60,889 bases of DNA from Bacteroidales bacterium (GTDB lineage Bacteria > Bacteroidota > Bacteroidia > Bacteroidales > UBA932), in contig JAFROX010000007.1 in assembly GCA_017429475.1 (NCBI GenBank), positions 1 to 60,889 of the forward strand, read 5' to 3'. Positions 9,601 through 14,965 of this stretch are shown here, in pieces (position 1 is the stretch's first letter; the number at the start of each line of letters is the position of its first letter). The position numbers and the translations under genes are program-made. The notes beneath the pieces are model-generated. The model saw nothing but the letters and a program-made list of their open reading frames with translations. It did not search any database and had not been told where the DNA came from.

Positions 9601-10117
9601 CCAGCTGTTCGCAGATATTCATGCTGAAGGAGATGAAGATCGCCCGGGCCGGGTCGAAGAGCCCGTGCGCCTTCAGCGCGGCGATGGTCTTGTCGGTCAG
9701 CCGGTCCTCGCGCGCCTTGTCCTTCTGTTTCTTCAATTCGACGACGAGGACGGTCTCCGGTGCCTTTTCGCCCTGGGCGAGGTATTCGTCCAGGGTCGGG
9801 ACCGGCTCGCCGTCCTTCAGGCGGAAGCCCTGGAACGCCGCGTGGGGATTGTCCCAGATCCGGACCCCTTCGTGGTTGTTGTCGTGATGGACCAGGACAA
9901 TGTCGTCGCTGGTCAGCTGGAGGTCGAACTCGCTGCCCCACAGGTTCTTTTCCTGGGCCGCCCGGAGGGACGCGATGGAGTTCTGGGCCCCTTGGGCCGC
10001 CTCTGATTTCCAGTCGCCGCGGTGCGCGGCAATCTGTACCTTGTGCTGGCCGGAAGCCGCGCATGCGCCGAGAAGCGCCGCCGCGACAAGGGCCGTTTTC
10101 CGGAGAGAAAGGATCAT
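6644..10117 (-). CDS. Secreted GDPD-GH31 fusion enzyme
   Basis: A single 1157-residue frame. Residues 1-23 are a signal peptide. About 28-260 form a glycerophosphodiester phosphodiesterase: catalytic His in AAHRGDW, SEFDLQLT metal ligands, VLVHHD second catalytic His, VVELKKQ metal Glu, NVWTVD. From about 285 to 970 is a glycoside hydrolase family 31 enzyme: N-terminal beta domain, VMVLDMDWHETW, nucleophile region DFWWLDWQQW, acid/base region GFSGDTQASW, and KTHSTKD. Then come beta domains, and a C-terminal piece of about 100 residues (MMILTPESKMV) that I cannot assign. GH31 enzymes cleave alpha-linked sugars; the WLDWQ form is seen in atypical subfamilies, possibly alpha-N-acetylgalactosaminidases. 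GDPD cleaves glycerophosphodiesters. A -7 element TATATTTG lies at 10167-10174. Confidence 0.9.
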   Translation of the reverse strand: MILSLRKTALVAAALLGACAASGQHKVQIAAHRGDWKSEAAQGAQNSIASLRAAQEKNLWGSEFDLQLTSDDIVLVHHDNNHEGVRIWDNPHAAFQGFRLKDGEPVPTLDEYLAQGEKAPETVLVVELKKQKDKAREDRLTDKTIAALKAHGLFDPARAIFISFSMNICEQLVTKAPGFTVQYLDGDIAPAALHAKGINGIDYHYKNFYKHPEWVAEAHDLGMSVNVWTVDREEDIRAMIGLGVDCITTNEPGLVRQILGEQELRNIPAVTDDPLANPSAVVTAGNARFTVLTSRLIRMEWAEDGLFEDRATLGIVNRRLPVPAFKVSRSGKKVTIRTADVTLTYKGDGKFDEGNLSVAFSLPAGTDKKGRPVSKEVTWHPGMDDSGNLLGTTRTLDGYSGDNTKTRDPFDKGVASRDGWAVIDESTRQVFVPVKSDWKNWVANRPAGDRQDLYMFAYGHDYKAAVSDFTKVAGRIPLPPKYSLGYWWCRFWQYSDFEFVDLGKQIRSFGIPIDVMVLDMDWHETWSLRRSNPPKDEFGQRIGWTGYTWNATLFPNPANHLQDLHDLGLKTTLNLHPASGIQPYEEPYDRFVKDYLSRTSDYDGPKGYIKEDGTKAPVPFRIDQEAWADAYFNSVIRPFERQGVDFWWLDWQQWRLSNYTEGLSNTFWLNYTFFNDIVRQSAHEGVYARRPIIYHRWGGIGSHRYQIGFSGDTQASWKVLSCLPWFTATSSNVGYGYWGHDIGGHMQPAGVKETDPELYTRWLQSGVFTPIFKTHSTKDMTMEKRFWVFPDHFDAMRKAIRLRYDLSPYIYGAARQTYDTGISMCRPLYYAYPEEENAYTWKEEFLFGDDILATTVCTPVDKVTGLAPRSMWFPAGNDWYDAATGMMYKGGTTADLEYTIDENPYFVKAGAIIPMASPEIASLQDKDNTLVLYVAPGHGKSETTVYEDDGSTQAYHTDYAVTHVAKESDAAALKLTVGAREGSYLGIDTKRTLRVVLEGVFAPVSVRVNGAEVPYSRFAGKEAKEGKSVWGYDGKELAAVIYLAEADAAQAVTLEATYDDYAATHESLLRGKKAMIKRMMILTPESKMVFAATEDPWKTLPQPIMHLAQCSSFILEDCFHAGKYLEMINVDELDREIDAQNLTPDFKTKLKAQIRVY

Positions 10118-10194
10118 ATCGTCAGAAATTGGTTGTCAGTTTCGCCGGGGGCTGTACCCGGGACAACAAATATACGAAAAAATGAAGGAAGCTC

Positions 10195-10225
10195 TTGCAG
10201 ATTCAAAAAAAAAACCGTACCTTTG
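10195..10225 (+). promoter_or_regulatory. Promoter of tRNA-Asp
   Basis: TTG (10195-10197), 20-base spacer and TACCTTTG (10218-10225), matching the Bacteroidota consensus, 38 bases upstream of the tRNA. Confidence 0.65.
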
Positions 10226-10263
10226 TATCCGCTTTCCCAATGAAAGTACGTTCATTTCATCAC

Positions 10264-10341
10264 GGTGCGGTAGTTCAGTTTGGTTAGAATACCGGCCTGT
10301 CACGCCGGGGGTCGCGAGTTCGAGCCTCGTCCGCACCGCCA
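10264..10341 (+). tRNA. tRNA-Asp (GTC)
   Basis: Acceptor arms GGTGCGG and CCGCACC pair, discriminator G at 10338, D arm with GTTCAGTTTGGTTAGAAT, anticodon loop CTGTCAC giving GTC, and T arm GCGAGTTCGAGCCTCGT. The bases after the discriminator read CCA, so CCA may be encoded. A terminator follows at once. Confidence 0.95.
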
Positions 10342-10380
10342 AAAACGCCTTTGCAGATATCTGCGAGGCGTTTTTTTGTT
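10341..10380 (+). terminator. Terminator of tRNA-Asp
   Basis: AAAAACGCCT and AGGCGTTTTTTT flank an inner palindromic segment (GCAGATATCTGC), ending in a long T run. This is a classic intrinsic terminator placed directly after the tRNA. Confidence 0.85.
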
Positions 10381-10384
10381 TTTA

Positions 10385-10404
10385 GTGCCCCAAATAATGC
10401 CCCA
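10385..10404. repeat. Tandem TGCCCCA repeats beside tRNA-Asp
   Basis: TGCCCCA occurs at 10386-10392 and 10398-10404 (12-base period), a few bases past the tRNA-Asp terminator. Paired heptamers at this position recall arm-type or attachment-region repeats left by integrative elements. No integrase gene is present in the window. The rest of 10405-10572 holds an inverted repeat, TCTGCAC and GTGTGCAGA at about 10427-10455, and no gene. Confidence 0.35.
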
Positions 10405-10572
10405 GTTTTAAGCTAAAATATGAAATCTGCACGTGTCTGAATATGTGTGCAGACTGTCGACTCCAGCACCGGGATTCTTTTCTATTGACTCGGTTCGTAT
10501 TTGTCACTTAATCAAGGTTTTCGTAGATTTGTATTCGATAAATCGGAATATCTCGGGACAATATCCATCTGA

Positions 10573-11010
10573 TTAAAGTGCAGATAGAACTGTTCCATCT
10601 GCAAGGATGCTGATCTGTTTGGTGGAAAAAGGTGTTTCTTGTTTGTATTCCACCATGTAGTATGCTGCGGCTCCGTTTGATTGCTCAAACAGGTAGACAT
10701 CATCTATTTTACGATTGCTATATTTGCGTGCCGTTTCCATAACGGGTACCGGGACCTCATAGATGGACATTCTCGTTCTGGAACGCAGCCAGGTGCCAGT
10801 ACTGTCGAATTGAACATGCTTTTCGTGCTGATCGTGATAGAAATCGGCCGTAAAAGTGGAGATTTGTCTACTCCATTCAACCTCGATGGCGCCAGGAAAC
10901 ATCGTTCCAAAGGCACTGAAGACTTCTTCCGGAGCTTGCTCTATCCTCTGCTTGCACCCCGTGAAAAGGGAAGCCATTATGACTAAAGCAAATAGGAGCA
11001 TCTTTTTCAT
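10573..11010 (-). CDS. PepSY-like lipoprotein
   Basis: 145 residues with a lipoprotein signal (MKKMLLFALVIMASLFTGC, Cys at 19). The rest matches the Bacteroidota PepSY-like family once named putative beta-lactamase-inhibitor-like: PEEVFSAFGTMFPGAIEVEW at the start and repeated two-strand units such as ADFYHDQHEKHVQF and YYMVEYKQET. Such proteins are periplasmic or outer-membrane-attached and of unknown role. It is divergent from the Na/Pi transporter-regulator, whose candidate operator lies between the two starts, so it is a possible target of that regulator. Confidence 0.75.
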   Translation of the reverse strand: MKKMLLFALVIMASLFTGCKQRIEQAPEEVFSAFGTMFPGAIEVEWSRQISTFTADFYHDQHEKHVQFDSTGTWLRSRTRMSIYEVPVPVMETARKYSNRKIDDVYLFEQSNGAAAYYMVEYKQETPFSTKQISILADGTVLSAL

Positions 11011-11057
11011 ATTACATCAAGTTTTCCGAAAGATAGGATATGGATGTTTCGAAGTGA

Positions 11058-11098
11058 TTACAATGGCATCTGATGCGGTTAAAATTCAGTTACAATTG
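11058..11098. promoter_or_regulatory. Candidate operator: three phased TTAnAAT repeats
   Basis: TTACAAT at 11058-11064, TTAAAAT at 11079-11085 and TTACAAT at 11090-11096. The last two are in direct orientation with a 4-base gap, an 11-base period, which is the geometry of PhoB/OmpR-type boxes. The first lies 21 bases (two helical turns) before the second. They sit just upstream of the -33 element of the gene that itself encodes an OmpR-type DNA-binding domain. Binding is inference from spacing and position. Confidence 0.4.
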
Positions 11099-11108
11099 AT
11101 TTGACGCC

Positions 11109-11139
11109 TTGAGAGAATCGACCCCGGAGTGTATCTTTA
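11109..11139 (+). promoter_or_regulatory. Promoter of the Na/Pi transporter-regulator
   Basis: TTG at 11109-11111, 20-base spacer, TATCTTTA at 11132-11139, a good Bacteroidota-type promoter 18 bases before the ATG at 11158. Confidence 0.6.
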
Positions 11140-11157
11140 CACTGAATTTTATTGATT

Positions 11158-13119
11158 ATGCTGATTGTATTGAAACTCCTTGGCTCTATCGCCATCCTGA
11201 TATTCGGTATGAAAATGACCAGCGAGGCCTTGCAGAAAATGGCCGGTCCACAGCTTCGTCATTTGTTTGGAGCGATGACTGGAAATCGTTTCTCCGGTGT
11301 GGCCACCGGTGCTTTGATTACTGTAGCCGTACAGTCATCGTCGGCAACAACCGTGATGACGGTGTCCTTCGTGAATGCAGCGTTGCTTACCTTGACGCAG
11401 GCAATATCGGTTATTATGGGCGCCAATATCGGCACCACGCTTACAGCGTGGATTCTTTCGGCTGGTTTCTCTTTCAATATCGTCAATATCGTCTGGCCTG
11501 TTCTGGTCGTCGGTATCGCTTTTATTCAACTCGGAAGGCATCGGTATTTCGGCGACTTCCTGATTGGCCTGGGTTTCTTGCTCTATGCGATGGTCCTTCT
11601 GAAGAGCACAGGGGTGGAGATGGATCTGGCCAGCAAACCTGCCGTCGTTGATTTCTTCTCCAGTTTCAAGACCAATTACGCCACCATCCTGCTTTTCCTG
11701 CTCATTGGCACTATCCTTACCGCTATACTCCAGAGTTCTGCCGCGCTGATGGCCATTACGATGGTCCTTTGCGCCACGGGAGCCATTTCCATCTATCAGG
11801 GTATCGCGCTGGTCATGGGTGAGAACATCGGCACCACGTCCACGGCCAATCTGGCGGCTCTGAATGCAAACACACAGGCCCGACGTACGGCAATGGCACA
11901 TCTGGTGTTCAACGTGTTCGGTGTTATCTGGATGCTCATTGTTTTCTTCCCTTTTGTGAGGATGGTCTGCGGCATCGTTGGGCTCGATCCCGAAGCGCCA
12001 CAGCAAGATACCACGTTGCTTTCCTTCACGCTGGCGGCTTTCCATACCGGATTCAATGTCATCAATACAGCTCTCTTGATTTGGTTCATCCCGCAGATTG
12101 AAAAGCTGGTTTGCAAGATTGTCCGGCCCCGCAAGTCTGACGAGGAGGATGAATTCCGCCTTCAATATATCCGCGGCGGAATTATGAAAACACCGGAAAT
12201 CTCCGTGCTTCAGGCGCAGAAAGAGATTGTCGTTTATGGAGAAAAGACTCAGCATATGTTCGCGCTGGTCCGGGAACTTTATGCTGCGAAAGACGAGCAG
12301 AGTTTCTCCAGACTTTATGACCGCATCGAGAAGGGAGAGGAAGGCAGCGACCGGATGGAGAACGAGATTGGCCGATACCTGGGAGATCTCGGGTCAGCCC
12401 ATCTGTCCGATGATACGAAAGAGATGATCCGGGCGATGCTCCGGCAGATCGGGGAACTGGAGTCCGTGGGTGACAGCTGCTTCAACCTGGCCCGTATCCT
12501 TCGGCGGAAGAGGAACAACAAGATTGAGTTTTCCGAGCAGCAGGATTCTGGTATCCAGGGGATGTTCTCGCTGGTTAATGAAGCCCTTTCCCGGATGAAT
12601 GTCCTTCTTTCCGGACGCAAGGAAGAACTGGACCTGGCGCTGTCCGAAGACATCGAACGCAGGATCAATGCCTGCCGCAATAAACTCAAACAGCAGAATA
12701 TTGATAGCCTGGACGACAATCTTTACGGTTACGACAAGGGGACCGTGTATGCAGACCTCGTCAGTGAATGCGAAAAGACGGGAGACTACATCATCAATGT
12801 CGTGGAAGCCAGGCTCGGCGCGGTCCGAAATGGAATCCGATATCTGGGCATCCAGATGGATACTGATGCCAAGAAGGTGACCGTGGACGGAGCAGATGTC
12901 TCCTTCACAAAGACCGAGTATGAACTCTTGAAACTCTTTCTTGAGAACCGGGGAAAGGTGTTTTCACGGGAGCAGCTGCTGTCAGCTGTGTGGCCGGATG
13001 ATGTCATAGTCACGCCCCGCACGGTGGACGTGAACATAACCCGCATTCGAAAGAAAATCGGTCCTTATGGAGATGCTCTTGTCGCCAAGGCTGGGTTCGG
13101 GTATTCTTTTCAGGAATAA
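11158..13119 (+). CDS. Na/Pi cotransporter-PhoU-OmpR-type wHTH fusion
   Basis: 653 residues in one uninterrupted frame, starting at the first ATG after the promoter. Residues 1-315 are a Na+/phosphate symporter of the NptA/PNaS family, with both inverted repeat signatures: QSSSATT at 59-65 with GANIGTT at 88-94, and QSSAALMAIT at 192-201 with GENIGTTSTA at 221-230. Residues about 350-556 form a cytoplasmic PhoU-like helical domain, usual for the family. The unusual part is 565-653: a complete winged-helix DNA-binding domain of the OmpR/PhoB class (FTKTEYELLKLF, SREQLLSAVW, RTVDVNITRIRKKIG, AKAGFGYSFQE). No receiver domain is present. It may be a membrane-tethered one-component regulator that couples phosphate transport to transcription. 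Function is inferred from domains. Confidence 0.93.
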   Translation: MLIVLKLLGSIAILIFGMKMTSEALQKMAGPQLRHLFGAMTGNRFSGVATGALITVAVQSSSATTVMTVSFVNAALLTLTQAISVIMGANIGTTLTAWILSAGFSFNIVNIVWPVLVVGIAFIQLGRHRYFGDFLIGLGFLLYAMVLLKSTGVEMDLASKPAVVDFFSSFKTNYATILLFLLIGTILTAILQSSAALMAITMVLCATGAISIYQGIALVMGENIGTTSTANLAALNANTQARRTAMAHLVFNVFGVIWMLIVFFPFVRMVCGIVGLDPEAPQQDTTLLSFTLAAFHTGFNVINTALLIWFIPQIEKLVCKIVRPRKSDEEDEFRLQYIRGGIMKTPEISVLQAQKEIVVYGEKTQHMFALVRELYAAKDEQSFSRLYDRIEKGEEGSDRMENEIGRYLGDLGSAHLSDDTKEMIRAMLRQIGELESVGDSCFNLARILRRKRNNKIEFSEQQDSGIQGMFSLVNEALSRMNVLLSGRKEELDLALSEDIERRINACRNKLKQQNIDSLDDNLYGYDKGTVYADLVSECEKTGDYIINVVEARLGAVRNGIRYLGIQMDTDAKKVTVDGADVSFTKTEYELLKLFLENRGKVFSREQLLSAVWPDDVIVTPRTVDVNITRIRKKIGPYGDALVAKAGFGYSFQE

Positions 13120-13240
13120 CTCCGAATCGCTGGTATGAAGTAATTAGAGCACTAAATTCCAATTTATTTGTCTCACTCCGCATCATCTTGATAGATAACA
13201 AATAGCCCCAGAGCATCGGTGCAGTGGGGAAGGCTGAGAA

Positions 13241-13260
13241 GTGACCAAAAAGTGACCAAA
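13241..13260. repeat. Tandem GTGACCAAA repeats
   Basis: GTGACCAAA at 13241-13249 and 13252-13260, 11-base period, lying between the transporter-regulator and tRNA-Leu. It resembles the TGCCCCA pair after tRNA-Asp and could be the other edge of an old insertion. No integrase is nearby. Confidence 0.35.
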
Positions 13261-13296
13261 TCTGGGGGATTGAAAAGAAATAATCTTGTAATTCAA

Positions 13297-13372
13297 GGCT
13301 GCTTCTGCAGCCCGGCCGGCGGCCGCGGGGGCTCGGGGGTGTCCCCCGTAGACAAAGGAGGCGCTTTGCGCC
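13297..13372. repeat. Array of three GC-rich hairpins
   Basis: Three perfect stems in 76 bases: GGCTGC-TTCT-GCAGCC (13297-13312), CGGGGG-TGT-CCCCCG (13334-13348) and GGCGC-TTT-GCGCC (13360-13372), with a GGCCGGCGGCCG stretch between the first two. It is non-coding, far more GC-rich than its flanks, and lies downstream (minus sense) of the tRNA-Leu terminator and downstream (plus sense) of the transporter-regulator. It could be a REP-like dispersed element or a small structured RNA. Confidence 0.5.
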
Positions 13373-13378
13373 GACTGG

Positions 13379-13417
13379 TACTAAAATAGCTTGGCATTGA
13401 GCCAAGCTATTTTAGTA
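13379..13417 (-). terminator. Terminator of tRNA-Leu
   Basis: TACTAAAATAGCTTGGC and GCCAAGCTATTTTAGTA form a 17-base perfect stem starting at the tRNA 3' end. The arm supplies a TTTT-containing tail on the minus strand. Confidence 0.75.
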
Positions 13418-13500
13418 CCCGGAGCCGGGGTCGAACCGGCACAGCCATTACAGCCACTGGTGTTTGAGACCAGCGCGTCTACCGATTCCGCCATCCGGGC
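13416..13500 (-). tRNA. tRNA-Leu (CAA)
   Basis: 85 bases with a long variable arm, as expected for Leu. Acceptor GCCCGGA pairs with TCCGGGT, anticodon loop CTCAAAC gives CAA, and the T arm reads GCCGGTTCGACCCCGGC. Confidence 0.94.
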
Positions 13501-13534
13501 GTCAGGCGACAGTATTTGCGCTGTCAACGGACTG

Positions 13535-13577
13535 CAAAAGTAGCAATATCTTTGATAAATCAAAAGTGTTATATTTG
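13535..13577. promoter_or_regulatory. Overlapping divergent promoters: tRNA-Leu and GH27
   Basis: Minus strand: TTTG (13561-13564), 18-base spacer, TACTTTTG (13535-13542), driving tRNA-Leu. Plus strand: -7 element TATATTTG (13570-13577), 18 bases before the GH27 ATG, with a possible TTTG at 13551-13554 at short (15-base) spacing. The two promoters interleave, so polymerase binding may be mutually exclusive. Confidence 0.6.
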
Positions 13578-13595
13578 TAATAATAACTCCCTGAC

Positions 13596-14960
13596 ATGAA
13601 AAAGATTTCAGTTCTTATTGCAGCAATGGCACTGTCAGTGCTGGCTGCCTGCACCCCCAAGACAGTAGAGATTCAACAATTCGGCGATTTCCGCGACTGG
13701 AGCCTGACACCCCCGATGGGCTGGAACAGCTGGGACTGCTACGGCCCGACCGTCGTGGAGAGCGAAGTCAAGGCAAACGCCGACTATATGGCGGCCAATC
13801 TCAAAAAGTACGGCTGGGAATATATCGTCGTCGACATCCGCTGGTTCGTGGAGAACGACAAGGCCGGCGGCTACAACCAGACCGACCCCCGCTACGTGAT
13901 CGACGAATGGGGCCGCTACCAGCCCGCAGTCAACCGCTTCCCTTCAGCCGCTGACGGCAAAGGCTTCAAGGAATTGGCTGACTATGTCCACGGCAAAGGC
14001 CTGAAATTCGGCATCCACATAATGCGCGGCATCCCCCGCATAGCAGTTGACGCCAAGATGCCCGTCAAGGGCACCGACGGCATCACCGCCGACCAGATAT
14101 TCAACACCGAGCATCTTTGTATGTGGCTACGCGACAACTACACCGTCGACGCTACCAAGCCCGGCGCCCAGGAATACTACAACTCGATCTTCGACCTGTA
14201 TGCCAGCTGGGGTGTAGACTACATCAAGATAGACGACCTCTCGGCCCCGTTCTACCACGAGGACGAAATCGATATGATTCGCAAGGCCATCGACCAGTGT
14301 GGCCGCTCCATCGTGCTCAGCACTTCTCCCGGAGCCACTCCGGTCGCAGCGGCGCAGCACGTCAGCACCCACGCTAACCTGTGGCGTATGGTCAATGATG
14401 TATGGGACATCTGGAGGGACGTTACCCATCTGATGAGAGTCGCCAAGGACTGGTATCCCTACATCGGCGACGGCACCTGGCCCGACTGCGATATGATTCC
14501 GCTCGGACATATCTCCATCCGCGGAGAGAGGGGAGCGGAGCGCGACACCCGCCTCACAAAGGACGAGCAGTACAGCCTGATGACCTTCTTCACCATCTTC
14601 CGCAGCCCCCTGATGTTCGGTGGAGACCTGCCGAGCAACGACGAGTTCACGCTCTCGCTGCTGACCAACGAGGAGGTTCTGAAGATGCACCGCGAAGGCA
14701 CCGGCGTGCACGAAGTGTCTGACGAGAACGGCATCCTGGCCGTCAGCTCGACAAACAGCCGTACCGGCGAGGTCTATCTTGCCGTGTTCAACAAGAACAA
14801 CGATGAGACGCCCTTCAACTTCAGCCTCGAAGATGCCCTTGCCCTCAAGGGCGCGCACAAGGTCGTAACTATGTGGGACGGACAGAAGGTAGGCAAGGTG
14901 CGCGAACTGTCCGGCACCCTGCGTCCCCACGCCTGCCAGCTTTACGAGATTAGCAAGTAA
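13596..14960 (+). CDS. Alpha-galactosidase, GH27
   Basis: 454 residues. Lipoprotein signal ending LSVLAAC (Cys at 19). The GH27 fold is clear: LTPPMGWNSWDCYG near the start, YIVVDIRW, and the nucleophile segment DYIKIDD around residue 213; the later RSPLMFGGDLP and a C-terminal beta domain complete the family pattern. GH27 retaining enzymes release alpha-galactose (or related alpha-linked sugars) from oligosaccharides; a lipid-anchored form would act in the periplasm or at the outer membrane. Convergent with the esterase gene, with only five bases between the stops. Confidence 0.92.
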   Translation: MKKISVLIAAMALSVLAACTPKTVEIQQFGDFRDWSLTPPMGWNSWDCYGPTVVESEVKANADYMAANLKKYGWEYIVVDIRWFVENDKAGGYNQTDPRYVIDEWGRYQPAVNRFPSAADGKGFKELADYVHGKGLKFGIHIMRGIPRIAVDAKMPVKGTDGITADQIFNTEHLCMWLRDNYTVDATKPGAQEYYNSIFDLYASWGVDYIKIDDLSAPFYHEDEIDMIRKAIDQCGRSIVLSTSPGATPVAAAQHVSTHANLWRMVNDVWDIWRDVTHLMRVAKDWYPYIGDGTWPDCDMIPLGHISIRGERGAERDTRLTKDEQYSLMTFFTIFRSPLMFGGDLPSNDEFTLSLLTNEEVLKMHREGTGVHEVSDENGILAVSSTNSRTGEVYLAVFNKNNDETPFNFSLEDALALKGAHKVVTMWDGQKVGKVRELSGTLRPHACQLYEISK

Positions 14961-14965
14961 TCGTT

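Noticed and set aside
8390-10006. 538-codon open frame on the plus strand
   Set aside because: It is the antisense of the GDPD-GH31 gene in GC-rich DNA, with low-complexity Val/Glu/Gly composition and no family motif.
13511-13530. CAGTATTT upstream of tRNA-Leu as an ECF promoter
   Set aside because: Only the first box is present; 12 bases on there is no CGTTATA-like sequence, and a clear housekeeping promoter explains the tRNA.
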